A stretch of DNA of 64,000 nucleotides from Pseudomonas sediminis (lineage in GTDB: Bacteria > Pseudomonadota > Gammaproteobacteria > Pseudomonadales > Pseudomonadaceae), in the NCBI RefSeq assembly GCF_002741105.1, contig NZ_NIQU01000010.1, forward strand, positions 97,318 through 161,317, read 5' to 3'. Positions 16,357 through 24,997 of the stretch are shown here, in pieces. The notes below the pieces were generated by a model. The model did no database searches, had not been told where the DNA came from, and saw nothing but the letters and a program-made list of their open reading frames with translations. Positions within the stretch are counted from its first letter, which is position 1. Each line of letters begins with the position of its first letter. The position numbers and the translations under genes are program-made.

Positions 16357-17874
16357 ATGAGCGGCTACGTCCCCAACAACCGTAATGATCGTCCGGCGCC
16401 AACTCCGGAGCCCTATAACGGCGATTTCCACCGCCAGACTCCCAGACCATTGGAAGGCGGCAGTACGCAGACCTCCAGTTGCCTGGTCGGGCTGCGTTTC
16501 GTCTGGGACAACGGCGAATGCCTTGGCGCCAACCTGCCCTACAGCCTCTCTCCTGCCAGCGGCAATGCTGTACGCGGTAGCCTGGACTCTCGTGGTGGTC
16601 TGATCCAGACCATTCCCAGCGGTGAGTACCAGGCACAGTTGCTCGCCGACGCTGATGTCGATACCGACATCAGCAATGCCCGCGCCGAGCTACAGGCCGT
16701 ACTGGACGAAATTCTCGCCGCCGAACGCGCAGAAGCTGCCCGGTTGCAGGCCATTCAGGATCAGCGCAGCGCCCTCTCCAACTACGTGCATCGCCGACTC
16801 GCGGTGGGTAAAGGTTTCTTCCTCGGCGCCTGGGGCCTGCTCAAGACCGCCAAGGAATTCTCCGACCTGGTCAATCCTTTCACCGCCTTCTCCAATGCCC
16901 TACGCAGCGCCTGGCAGGCACGCGCCAGCGAGGGAGAAACCTGGCTGGCCGCATACAATCGCCAGTTCAGCGCTGAACAGCATCGTGAACTAGTCGAAGC
17001 CCTAGGCTTCGACCCCAGCAGCATCACCCGCGAACAGCTGGCCGAAGCCTACGAACTGGCCTGTTTCATCTACGAAGACGGCCCCAGCAAAGCCATGCTC
17101 GGCCGCTTCGCCATCGACTACGCCAAGGCGCAGAACGTCGAGGAGGTCGCCGAGTTCAGCGGCGGCGCACTGTTCGAAATCGTACTGGCAGCCCTGCTGA
17201 TCGTCTTCACCGGCGGCGTCGGTCTGGCCGCGCGCGGTGCGGCTTCGGTAAGCTATCTGGACAAGCTTGCACGTCTGGGCAACGCCCTGAAGCGCCTGAG
17301 CGCGGCCTTTAAACGCTCAAGGATCAGGCGCGGTGGCAGAACGAGAGGGAGCGGGACTGGGGCGCGGACGGTTGAGGTGGAACGCCCGAAAGCAGTTGAG
17401 CCAAGTAGTGCTCAACGACCGATCAAAGAGCCGGGCACACTGTCCGGCTCCAGGACTCAGATTCCCAAGAAGGCAGATGAGGCAACTAGGCGATCCTTGC
17501 TGCTGGAAAACGACGCAGCAGACATACTGGTAAAGAACGGGCTGGATGTAGAACAGAACCCCAAGGTCCCAGGTACAACGAGAAATCCCGACCTGCTCAT
17601 CCTAAGAGGAGAAATAGATGGCAAAAACCTCAACAACGAGGTTGCCGACGTTTTCTCTCCAGGGGCGAAAACCTCTGCTCGAAACATACGCAAGACGATT
17701 GACGAAAAAGTGAATGTAAAGCAACAGGCAGACACCATCGTCATCAACCTGAACGGCAGCGAAAGGAGCGCAAAAGAACTTGCCGACGCGTTAAAAGCCG
17801 AGCCTGTACCAAACCTAAAAAACCTGATCGTGGTCCAAGATCAGTCCATCTCCTTGCTATTCACAGGCCAATGA
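16357..17874 (+). CDS. polymorphic toxin with CdiA-type nuclease-like C-terminus
   Basis: A 505-residue protein. Residues 40-105 form a small beta domain (CLVGLRFVWDNGECLGANLP, GLIQTIPSGEYQAQLLAD) like those at the start of type VI effectors; residues 105-270 are helical; 275-300 are hydrophobic (FEIVLAALLIVFTGGVGLAA). After an Arg/Ser-rich linker the last ~130 residues hold LENDAADILVKNGLDVEQNP, RNPDLLIL, NEVADVFSPG and ADTIVINLN, the pattern of CdiA C-terminal tRNase-type domains. DNA of this part is AT-richer than the N-terminal part, as expected for a swapped toxin tip. No signal peptide, VgrG or PAAR gene nearby, so type VI delivery is a guess. Confidence 0.8.
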   Translation: MSGYVPNNRNDRPAPTPEPYNGDFHRQTPRPLEGGSTQTSSCLVGLRFVWDNGECLGANLPYSLSPASGNAVRGSLDSRGGLIQTIPSGEYQAQLLADADVDTDISNARAELQAVLDEILAAERAEAARLQAIQDQRSALSNYVHRRLAVGKGFFLGAWGLLKTAKEFSDLVNPFTAFSNALRSAWQARASEGETWLAAYNRQFSAEQHRELVEALGFDPSSITREQLAEAYELACFIYEDGPSKAMLGRFAIDYAKAQNVEEVAEFSGGALFEIVLAALLIVFTGGVGLAARGAASVSYLDKLARLGNALKRLSAAFKRSRIRRGGRTRGSGTGARTVEVERPKAVEPSSAQRPIKEPGTLSGSRTQIPKKADEATRRSLLLENDAADILVKNGLDVEQNPKVPGTTRNPDLLILRGEIDGKNLNNEVADVFSPGAKTSARNIRKTIDEKVNVKQQADTIVINLNGSERSAKELADALKAEPVPNLKNLIVVQDQSISLLFTGQ

Positions 17875-17875
17875 C

Positions 17876-18298
17876 ATGTCGATCGACTACCAGTTCTATC
17901 TAGCCCCCCTACCGTATACGTCCGTCATGACATCAATTGATTTCAGGACACGTGAAGATAGGGAACATGTCGTTCAGGGCGAGATAGGCAACAGCGGCCT
18001 GACGGCATGCCTGGTGAAAAACCCAGCGCCCGATGAGTTCAGCAGGGAGGAATTGCAGTTCAGCCCCACCTGCCAGCTCATTCTGTCTCCCGACCTGGGC
18101 AACTACGAGCAGAGCATGAGCGCTCTGATAGCGACCATCAACCAATTGGTGCCCATGGCCAAAGCCTCGGCGCTGTACATGAACAACGAGTTGCTGCTAC
18201 TCGACAAGCTGGACAACCAGACCACTCTGTACACATCGGATAAGGACTGGTGGGACGAGCACATTGAAAACATCAGGTTCCCGCACAGTCAACGCTGA
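17876..18298 (+). CDS. cognate immunity protein candidate (SitI3-like)
   Basis: A 140-residue acidic protein starting one base after the toxin stop, the usual place for the matching immunity gene. Sequence pattern (MSIDYQFYLAP start, FSPTCQLILSPDLGNYEQSM, ATINQLVPMAKASALYMNNELLLL, DKDWWDEH) resembles SitI3-type immunity proteins. It presumably binds and blocks the nuclease domain. Composition is close to that of the toxin tip. Confidence 0.7.
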   Translation: MSIDYQFYLAPLPYTSVMTSIDFRTREDREHVVQGEIGNSGLTACLVKNPAPDEFSREELQFSPTCQLILSPDLGNYEQSMSALIATINQLVPMAKASALYMNNELLLLDKLDNQTTLYTSDKDWWDEHIENIRFPHSQR

Positions 18299-18467
18299 GC
18301 CCCCTGATAGGGACATGGCGCTGATCTCCTGGAGAATCGACGGCACCACCCCCAGTGCCAGGGACCAACTCAGGCGGACTGGCAAGCGCTGATGTCGACA
18401 CGCTCGCCTGCCTGGAGACAGCCAACGGCGAACAGCCTCACTCCCCTCAAGACGCCCACACTGCGCA

Positions 18468-18872
18468 ATGAGCCGTTCGATCAATCTTTTCATCAAAAGA
18501 ACAGTCCCCGAGCGCGAGATCGTCACGCGGCTCAACCGAGAAATCCCCGATGGGATCGAGTCGCTCGAATATCCCAAGGCGCGCGCAGCTGTCTTTCTTC
18601 AGTACGCTGACCACGAGGCCGAATTCCAGCAAAGCCTGGGACTCTCCTGGGCGTCGGATGAGCTGAGCCTTGACGACGTACAACTGGCCATCCATCTGGC
18701 CAATTTACTGTCCACAGACGTCTTGCTGGAACCTGAGCATCTGGCTCTGCCTGATGGCTACACCTGGTGTCTCGCGACGATGAACAACCAACTGTATGCA
18801 GTCGACACCACTGATGTAGAAGATGGGATCGCTCTAAGACCACATACCCAGAAAATTCTGCTCACCATTTGA
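18468..18872 (+). CDS. immunity-type orphan protein
   Basis: A 134-residue acidic protein with a beta-strand/helix layout like small immunity proteins (MSRSINLFIKRTVPEREIV; LSLDDVQLAIHLANLLSTDV; WCLATMNNQLYAVDTTDVED). It is not a close copy of the first immunity protein. Part of a same-strand tail of small genes behind the toxin. The 170 bases before it hold nothing recognisable. Function inferred from place only. Confidence 0.6.
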   Translation: MSRSINLFIKRTVPEREIVTRLNREIPDGIESLEYPKARAAVFLQYADHEAEFQQSLGLSWASDELSLDDVQLAIHLANLLSTDVLLEPEHLALPDGYTWCLATMNNQLYAVDTTDVEDGIALRPHTQKILLTI

Positions 18873-18912
18873 AAGCCGCCACCCTCACTGCTCGAGCCAC
18901 AATCATTCAATC

Positions 18913-19197
18913 ATGACAACCTTCGAAAAAGAACTATCAATAACACTTCTCGAACGGTATAGCAGTGAATCACAGGACATGGGCAGGCATTTAGACAACA
19001 TTGGATTTCCAGACACTCCTGAGAATAACGAAGCACTGATAAAACATCTTCTCGACGTTGGAAACAAAGTCACCCCTGAACAGCGTACCTGGGTACACAG
19101 CACGCTAACGGGCCCTGAGGGAACCTTGAAAGTAGAAATACTCGACGACCAACGGGCCTATCTCACGACCTTGAAGCTCATCCCAACCTCTCTATGA
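18913..19197 (+). CDS. small orphan protein in immunity array
   Basis: A 94-residue protein of unknown family: helical N-terminal half (TTFEKELSITLLERYSSESQ) and a beta C-terminal half (GTLKVEILDDQRAYLTTLKL). Its stop overlaps the start of the next gene (ATGA), so the two are probably translated together. May be an immunity protein or a trimmed remnant. Confidence 0.55.
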   Translation: MTTFEKELSITLLERYSSESQDMGRHLDNIGFPDTPENNEALIKHLLDVGNKVTPEQRTWVHSTLTGPEGTLKVEILDDQRAYLTTLKLIPTSL

Positions 19198-19631
19198 CAA
19201 AACCGATGACAACCACCGAGCAAGCCTTGGAAAAAGAGATTATCGAGCTCAGCGACTACGACACAGCGGCAGAAGCACTGCGCCAACTGAAACACCTGAA
19301 CAAAGCCGTAGCAGAGCAATTGGCAGTAGACATTCTGCGCAGCAACAAGGGTGACGAATATTTCCAGGCATCGGCTTTCGAGACGCTTTACTCAGTCAAT
19401 CTCCATAAAGGCATCGAGCTAATAAAAAACCCACCCATGCCCCTGAACACAGCGACACTGAGTGCCATGATCGAGTGCATCACCGAAGACTCCGGCGTTG
19501 TGGTGGATCACCCTGAAATACTCGAAGTGGCAAAGGTGTTGAAAGAGACAATCAGGAATCTGAATTCACAGGAAATCCATCGAATCCAGGACACCCTCGA
19601 ATGGTTTCTGGAAACCTATCCGGATATCTAA
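19194..19631 (+). CDS. HEAT-like immunity-type protein
   Basis: A 145-residue all-helical acidic protein (EIIELSDYDTAAEALRQLKH; AEQLAVDILRSNKGDEYF; ATLSAMIECITEDSG), resembling Imm30-like families. Overlaps the upstream gene by four bases. ATG at 19194; a second ATG at 19206 is possible. Function inferred from the array. Confidence 0.6.
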   Translation: MTKPMTTTEQALEKEIIELSDYDTAAEALRQLKHLNKAVAEQLAVDILRSNKGDEYFQASAFETLYSVNLHKGIELIKNPPMPLNTATLSAMIECITEDSGVVVDHPEILEVAKVLKETIRNLNSQEIHRIQDTLEWFLETYPDI

Positions 19632-19752
19632 TTCTTTCAGCATTATCATTACAAAAAACAGAGCACCAGCAAAACCTTAACTCTTGAAAGAACAGAAACA
19701 GTCAATGAGCGCATGTGAATTTCCCGCACTAGCAATTCAAGATTAGCTACAT

Positions 19753-20082
19753 ATGTTCTGCTATGACAGCTATTGCGCGGATGCCATGACCAGTGGACTG
19801 ACAAACAGCAAGGGCACTTCTCTGCGTTGGCAGCTGGCGGTAGAAACGCTCTATCGCCTTTTCGCTAGTAACCTCCTCCATATTCCATCCTTGAAAGCTG
19901 ACGACTTTTCGACGCAGAAGTCCGTTGCACTCGATTACATAAAGTCACTTGCCCGTCATGACCCTTTCAGCTCGGACATAGAGGAAACCTCACATGGTAT
20001 CTATGGGATATCAGTGCCGCAGACAGATGCCATAGACCTATCGAGAAGCTTGGAATTCGCGATCTTCCTCAAGGGGAGCTAA
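19753..20082 (+). CDS. small immunity-type orphan protein
   Basis: A 109-residue protein with no recognised family. The helical part LRWQLAVETLYRLFASNLLH is followed by an acidic tail. The ATG at 19786 is an alternative start. The next 176 bases hold only a short open stretch (20088-20177) without a start, which may be the end of another lost gene. Confidence 0.5.
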   Translation: MFCYDSYCADAMTSGLTNSKGTSLRWQLAVETLYRLFASNLLHIPSLKADDFSTQKSVALDYIKSLARHDPFSSDIEETSHGIYGISVPQTDAIDLSRSLEFAIFLKGS

Positions 20083-20258
20083 GTCGGGGGCTTGTCGCAG
20101 CGCGACACAGCATATTCGCTGAAAACCAGGCTGCCTGGAGTAACCAGCCCCCGGTAGTCATAAACACGGATCAATGATACCTACGCACGTTCTTCACCGC
20201 TAATTCAGCGTACCGTTGCCGGCCTGCGTCAGGAAAATCTTAGGCGAGAACAACACAC

Positions 20259-20737
20259 ATGCATAATGATCAACTATTCAGCTTTACTGATTTCAAGAAA
20301 GCCAACAACGATCCAGCTACTTCCGGCATCGACTACGTGCAAGCTGTATATGCCACTACTCCCCTGCACTTCGATTTCCTCCTCCACTACGCACAACTAA
20401 TGTCTCCCGCAATAGAAATTGTCGACGACCGGGCATTCATTGGCGAGCTTTTCGATACGAATCGTTACCTAGATCTCATAAAAACAACACAAGATATGGA
20501 TCGCACTCAGTACTGGATGAATTTACTGGAAATCACAGGACTGTCTGACAACTTGACAACTTGACAACCGAGCAGGCTATCGCTCTAGCGCAAATAATTT
20601 CCCAATGCTGGAACAGTAATCTACTTGCCAAACATGGCAATTCATGCGGAGAAGCTCGTTATATTTACGACACCGATAGCGGTGAAGTCTTCGTCACCAT
20701 AGCCAGATGGTCTCTCGCAGATACAGAAGAGCAATGA
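20259..20737 (+). pseudogene. immunity-type gene, frameshifted by 8-bp tandem repeat
   Basis: The frame opened at 20259 stops at 20562-20564 inside three near-copies of TGACAACT (20546-20569). Removing one 8-base unit joins the frame perfectly: ...ITGLSDNLTT runs on into EQAIALAQIISQCWNSNL and ends at 20735-20737, giving about 156 residues. So the intact gene had one unit fewer; the present state is a slipped-strand expansion, either fixed damage or a phase switch. A 19-codon open stretch (MSKSITSELRIDASF...) overlaps its end at 20734-20793 and may be the start of a further lost gene. Confidence 0.8.
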
Positions 20738-20834
20738 GTAAATCCATCACCAGCGAGTTACGCATCGACGCTTCATTCCTGGCGGGAAAGTGACAGGCCT
20801 CCCCAACCAAGTTGCCAGACCTTAAGGGGTAGTA

Positions 20835-21314
20835 ATGAACGAATATTTTCCCGAGCTTGCTAAGCGCAACCTGGTTGACTGGCCGACCCTGGCGATCGGC
20901 TTGAATAACGGCTGGATAAACAAGGATGCAGTATCCGAGCATGCCTTCAAGCTACTGTCTGCCGGTCAGCAGGACAGTGATATTGCCGTTCTGGCCGGCA
21001 GCGACGCCCTGAGTGATGACGAAGTAGTCGCCTTGCTGGCAACCCTGTGCAAGAAAGAGGGTATCGATATTCAGGAAAAACGGTCGCATGCTCTGGAGAA
21101 ATGGCGGCTAGCCATGCTCTCGGAACTGCAACACTCCTCGCTTGCCGATGAGGACAAGATCGAACGGTTGCAGGAACTCTATGCGGAGTTCAGCTACCCG
21201 GACGATATGGCCTCATGCAGCATCTACGCGCAAAACGATGTCGATCCGATCGATGCGTTATATCAAGTCGTCGCCGCTCTGGAACAGCGCTTTGTCAGCG
21301 ACAGCGGCAGTTAG
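20835..21314 (+). CDS. DUF2247-type immunity protein
   Basis: A 159-residue acidic helical protein. LVDWPTLAIGLNNGWINKDA, KWRLAMLSELQHSSLADEDK and LQELYAEFSYPDDMASCSIY follow the DUF2247 pattern, a family seen as immunity genes in polymorphic toxin loci. Last gene of the array. Confidence 0.65.
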   Translation: MNEYFPELAKRNLVDWPTLAIGLNNGWINKDAVSEHAFKLLSAGQQDSDIAVLAGSDALSDDEVVALLATLCKKEGIDIQEKRSHALEKWRLAMLSELQHSSLADEDKIERLQELYAEFSYPDDMASCSIYAQNDVDPIDALYQVVAALEQRFVSDSGS

Positions 21315-21318
21315 GCTA

Positions 21319-21450
21319 CTCCCAGGCCTCCCGCTCACCCGTCCAGGCATGCAACTCGCGCTTCTGCGCCCCCCCAATGCGGTGCACTCAGCAAGCAGGT
21401 CCAGGCGCTCCAGGGCAGCTAGTCCCGAAGGTCGAAAGCGCTTTGCCCCC
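21319..21450 (-). pseudogene. fragment of FAD monooxygenase gene
   Basis: 21319-21375 matches the 3' end of the intact monooxygenase gene at 23023-23080 almost base for base. It is joined directly to 21376-21450, which matches coding for residues ~50-70 of the same enzyme (RPSGLAALERLDLLAECTAL here, LQPSGLAVLQRLGLLAECTA there). The ~1 kb in between is deleted, so this is a relic of a second copy in the same orientation. Confidence 0.8.
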
Positions 21451-21492
21451 TCTCCGAGAACCGGGGAACAAGGGCGCAGGATCGCGGGCAAG

Positions 21493-21525
21493 AAAAAACC
21501 CGTGAGAGCCAATCTGCACGGGTTT
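21493..21525 (-). terminator. rho-independent terminator of the 21542 gene
   Basis: Stem AAACCCGTG/CACGGGTTT with a 12-base loop; on the minus strand it is followed by a run of six T, so it best serves the minus-strand gene ending at 21542, and may also stop transcripts from the immunity array. Confidence 0.75.
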
Positions 21526-21541
21526 CGATTTAACAGCGCGG

Positions 21542-22147
21542 TTACTGCACAGATGATAGCGCGTCATTAGCTGCAGAGGTCGGCACCAGAATTGCAGCCT
21601 CGGCTTGGCAGGCGCGGTTAATACGGTAACTCAGCTCTTCAAACAGGTCATCAGCATCAAGGCCTTTCCCGTCAGCATCGCGCAAGTTTCCATAACGGAA
21701 GACAACGACATGTTTACGAAAGCCCCTCCCTCTGGCCGCGCCCGGCCTTAAGAAAAGACCATCAAGCCGGCTATATTGGAAGGCAGGCAGCGTATCGACT
21801 TTTTCCAACGGAATATGAAAAGTGCTATTAAACTGGAAGTCCTTGTGCGTGCAGTAAGTCTCGATTTCCATATCGTCAATAGAAGTGTACGGCAACAGAC
21901 CGTTTGCATTGAAAAACCAGATGCCCTCATCTTTCAGAATCATCAGCGGCTTTGATCCTGCGCCCCGATTGATCCAAGCCGACGCCAGCAGCCAGACCGC
22001 AACCAAAAGCAGCAAGCCCGCAATGGGGCTTGCACCCATGCGGAAAGCCTGAAAGGACAGGCCCATCAAAAGAAGCCCAATCCCTCCCCCCATAAACAGA
22101 ACTCGACGCCCCTCTTTAAATTCTACGTCGCTCGCCGTTATTTCCAT
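21542..22147 (-). CDS. two-helix membrane protein of unknown function
   Basis: A 201-residue protein. Two hydrophobic segments (FMGGGIGLLLMGLSFQAF, SPIAGLLLLVAVWLLASAWI) are followed by a beta-rich cytoplasmic part (LMILKDEGIWFFNANGLLPYTSIDDMEIE) that looks like a bacterial PH-type domain. Not related to the immunity genes in sequence. It sits alone between gene fragments, with its own terminator. Confidence 0.7.
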   Translation of the reverse strand: MEITASDVEFKEGRRVLFMGGGIGLLLMGLSFQAFRMGASPIAGLLLLVAVWLLASAWINRGAGSKPLMILKDEGIWFFNANGLLPYTSIDDMEIETYCTHKDFQFNSTFHIPLEKVDTLPAFQYSRLDGLFLRPGAARGRGFRKHVVVFRYGNLRDADGKGLDADDLFEELSYRINRACQAEAAILVPTSAANDALSSVQ

Positions 22148-22618
22148 GTTGACTCCTTTTTATTTATCGATTTCCATTCGGTCAATTCCTGCCGGTCGGA
22201 CAGGCTTTGTGCATTTTCGCCCACGCGAAAAATTAGTTTCTTGCGGCAGCGCCCACTGCCCCCCAATGCCAGCTTTCCTTGCTTGTAGACACGCCGCACC
22301 AGATGCGGCGCAGTCAGGGCGAGAATATGTACCTTATCGGCCACCCGACACGAAAATTGGGGATGTTAGTTTTGCGAGCGTGGGTGCTTTAAGAATCCTT
22401 TCTTGAAGTTCAGAACGGAAAGGCTGTCCTTGAAGTCGCTGCCAAATACGTACGGCAAAAACCTGTGGGCCAAGCCGATGGCGCTGGCCAGACAGGCTGT
22501 GCCGGCTTTCACGATGCCAATCGGCGATTCCTTCAAAACAGCTCTCCTGTTGGCTACCGCGCAGTCTACCTAGGCTGCGCAGCCTGGGCTGAGAACTACC
22601 GCGCAACGCCAGCGGACG
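22148..22618. other. intergenic, no gene seen
   Basis: 471 bases with short open frames but none with a credible start, composition or family likeness. Lies between the membrane-protein gene and gene remnants, probably scrambled DNA. Confidence 0.5.
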
Positions 22619-22714
22619 TCAGAGGAACATGCAACCGGAAGCCTCGATGCGCTGACCGGTGACCCAACGCCCGCCCTTGCCTCGCTCCGATATCGTCAGG
22701 TTGGTGCAGCCCAG
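22619..22714 (-). pseudogene. C-terminal remnant of a short-chain dehydrogenase
   Basis: On the minus strand the frame ends ...TNLTISERGKGGRWVTGQRI then EASGCMFL and stop, the exact C-terminal pattern of classical SDRs (VTGQ-x-I-x-ASGG). Nothing upstream belongs to an SDR, so only the last ~31 codons survive. Confidence 0.7.
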
Positions 22715-23015
22715 TGCCTGCGCCTGGCCGACCTGGCGCTGTATAGTCACGTCCGCGAGTTGCTAGGGCAGATAGACGAGTTGGAAAACCTTTTCCGTCA
22801 GGATGCTCACCGCCCTGAGTGGACCGTTACGCGTGGACATGCCCGCGGAAATCGCCGGGCGCCTTGTCACGCCGCGTCTCGATGAATTTCGTGCCCGACA
22901 TCTGGAAATCGAGCTTGGTTGCAGCGACCGGCGTATCGATCCGCTGCGGGAAGGGTTCGACTGCGTATTGCGCATCGGCGCTATCGATGACGACAGCCTA
23001 GCACGCGGCCAATAC
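22715..23015 (+). pseudogene. LysR-family regulator remnant, frameshifted
   Basis: SHVRELLGQIDELENLFRQD in one frame continues after a shift near 22810 as LSGPLRVDMPAEIAGRLVTP and FDCVLRIGAIDDDSLA in another: the linker helix and the start of the effector domain of a LysR protein. DNA-binding and C-terminal parts are missing; the sequence ends where the monooxygenase 3' region begins. Confidence 0.75.
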
Positions 23016-23020
23016 AAGCC

Positions 23021-24310
23021 TCACTCCCAGGCCTCCCGCTCGCCCGTCCAGGCATGCAACTCGCGTTTCTGCGCCCCCGACCACAGCCAGCCGCCGCGTG
23101 CCCCAACCAGGGTGCTGACGGCATGCTGGCGGCCGAAGCGGTTGTGCCGAGCCAACATCAGGGCGATATCGCGTAACACCGCCAGGATGTTGCTGTTGGA
23201 CTGGAACAGCGGCGTCAGCAAGCGGCTGGCCTGGCGGTAGTAGCGCAGGTGATCACGGCGGGTATCACCGTAGCGAGTGAAGATGGCATTCCAGTCAAGC
23301 GCTTGCTGCTGTTCGTCACCGGCATTACCGAGCGCATCGGCCAGTGCAGCGGCATCGACCAAGGCCATATTGGCGCCCTGCCCCAATTGCGGGCTCATGG
23401 CGTGGGCGCAATCACCGATGGCCAGCACGCGACCATCGTTCCAGCGCTGCATGCGCACGTCCGCATAGGCCGCCAGGGTCAGTTGTGCGGGGTCATCGAT
23501 CTGCTGCAGATAGGCTTCCGAAGCCTCGCCGGCGAGGTTGCGCACGCGGGTTTTCCAGGCCTCCAGCCCGCTGCTGCGCCAGCTCTCGTGCTCGCTCAGT
23601 GGCAGGCTCCAGAACAGGCTGGTCAGCGATTTCTCTCGGGCTTGGTGGGTGCAGCCAGTCGGCATCAGGCCGAACATCTCGCGGCAACCGCGGTACCACT
23701 GGCGCAGCTCGCCGGACTCGGTCGCCGGTGAGGTCGGCAACATGCTCCACAGCGCACCCCACGGATAGGGCCGAGACCACTGCCGCACCTGCATCTGCGC
23801 GCGCAGAGTCGAGCGTGTGCCATCGGCCAGGATCAGTGCGGCGAAATCGCCCAGGGGTTGTTCACTGCCACCCTCGTCCTGGCGCAGCAAGCGAATATGG
23901 CCGCTGGCCTGCTCGAAGCGGCTCACTACCACACCGGTGTCCACCTGCACACCGGCACGCTGCGCGGCCTTGAGCAACGCCGTCATCAGCACACCGCGGT
24001 GAATGCCAAGGCCGAAACTGCCTGGCTGCCAGTCGTGATAACGAGTGTCGAGGATCACCCGACCCTGGCAACTGGTGCCGTACAGACGGCTGACCGGAGC
24101 CCCTAGTGCGGTGCATTCGGCGAGCAGACCCAAGCGTTGCAGCACAGCCAGACCGGAAGGCTGCAAGAGGATACCGGCGCCCACCGGCTGTAGTTGCTCG
24201 ACCCGCTCCAGTACGCGCACCGCATAACCCTGACGGGCGAGAAATATCGCCGTGGCGAGACCTGCGGTACCCGCCCCTACGATGGCTATCGGCAATCCAT
24301 TCACGTCCAT
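23021..24310 (-). CDS. FAD-dependent monooxygenase (UbiH/PHBH-like)
   Basis: A 429-residue flavoprotein hydroxylase. FAD site IAIVGAGTAGLATAIFLARQ at the N-terminus, the NAD(P)H/FAD motif region ALILADGTRS, and GRVLAIGDCAHAMSPQLGQG near residue 300. Substrate unknown; relatives act on aromatic rings. GGGAG lies before the ATG. The C-terminal coding end is duplicated at 21319-21375, and fragments of a LysR and an SDR gene lie just past it, perhaps its former neighbours. Confidence 0.85.
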   Translation of the reverse strand: MDVNGLPIAIVGAGTAGLATAIFLARQGYAVRVLERVEQLQPVGAGILLQPSGLAVLQRLGLLAECTALGAPVSRLYGTSCQGRVILDTRYHDWQPGSFGLGIHRGVLMTALLKAAQRAGVQVDTGVVVSRFEQASGHIRLLRQDEGGSEQPLGDFAALILADGTRSTLRAQMQVRQWSRPYPWGALWSMLPTSPATESGELRQWYRGCREMFGLMPTGCTHQAREKSLTSLFWSLPLSEHESWRSSGLEAWKTRVRNLAGEASEAYLQQIDDPAQLTLAAYADVRMQRWNDGRVLAIGDCAHAMSPQLGQGANMALVDAAALADALGNAGDEQQQALDWNAIFTRYGDTRRDHLRYYRQASRLLTPLFQSNSNILAVLRDIALMLARHNRFGRQHAVSTLVGARGGWLWSGAQKRELHAWTGEREAWE

Positions 24311-24387
24311 GCTCCCTGTTTTGATGCAGGGAATACTAACCGCCTGGCGTCACGCTCGATATGACCGCTCGCACAGCGGCAACGCGG

Positions 24388-24813
24388 TCAGGGCTTGTCC
24401 GGGCGAATATCGAAGCCGCCCTTGTTCTGGCTGACGATGCGCAGGTGCTGGGTTTCCCCGGCTTTCACCGGCACCGCCACTTCGCGCAGCAAGCGGCCCA
24501 TGCCGCACAGGGTGTCGTCCATGCGATCCGGCGTGATGCCAACCACGCGCGTGCCTGTCGGCACCTGAAAGGTGGCGACCTCGCCGACGCCGATGCGCGC
24601 TGCGACCTTGCGATCCACCTCGATGGCCACGAAGCAGCCGCCCCCCATCATCCCGAAATCGCGGTTGACCACGATCTGCGCGCCGTTCGCCTGCGCCTCC
24701 TGAAACGCCAGCAGGCGGTCTTCCGGTACCGGTTTGACGTTCTCGGGGTCACCCCGATATGACGAACAACCGGCCAACAGCAACAGCGGTAGAGCGATGA
24801 GGATCGAACGCAT
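24388..24813 (-). CDS. small outer-membrane-type lipoprotein
   Basis: A 141-residue protein. MRSILIALPLLLLAGCSSYR has a clear lipobox (LAGC), so it is processed by signal peptidase II. The mature part is beta-rich (FVAIEVDRKVAARIGVGEVA, FQVPTGTRVVGI). The ATG at 24813 with GGAGG was chosen over the longer frame because of the lipoprotein signal. Unknown role. Confidence 0.8.
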   Translation of the reverse strand: MRSILIALPLLLLAGCSSYRGDPENVKPVPEDRLLAFQEAQANGAQIVVNRDFGMMGGGCFVAIEVDRKVAARIGVGEVATFQVPTGTRVVGITPDRMDDTLCGMGRLLREVAVPVKAGETQHLRIVSQNKGGFDIRPDKP

Positions 24814-24997
24814 GAAGCCCTCCATGGGCAGATAAGTGCTGCCTGAGTATTGGGGTTGGCGAGCCCGCGGGCAAGGTATCGATAACATCGATGCCCAAAA
24901 GCAAAAGCATCGATTTCTGTAATGATCGGTGCAATGTTTTCATCTCTCTCGACCCCAGCGCCAACTTCTTCGGCGCAACTGATCGGAGATTACTCAG

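Noticed and set aside
20088..20177. Possible toxin-tip fragment without a start
   Set aside because: Thirty codons with no recognisable motif; too short to call.
22138..22606. Two short minus-strand frames before the gene remnants
   Set aside because: No ribosome site, no domain, in a decayed zone.
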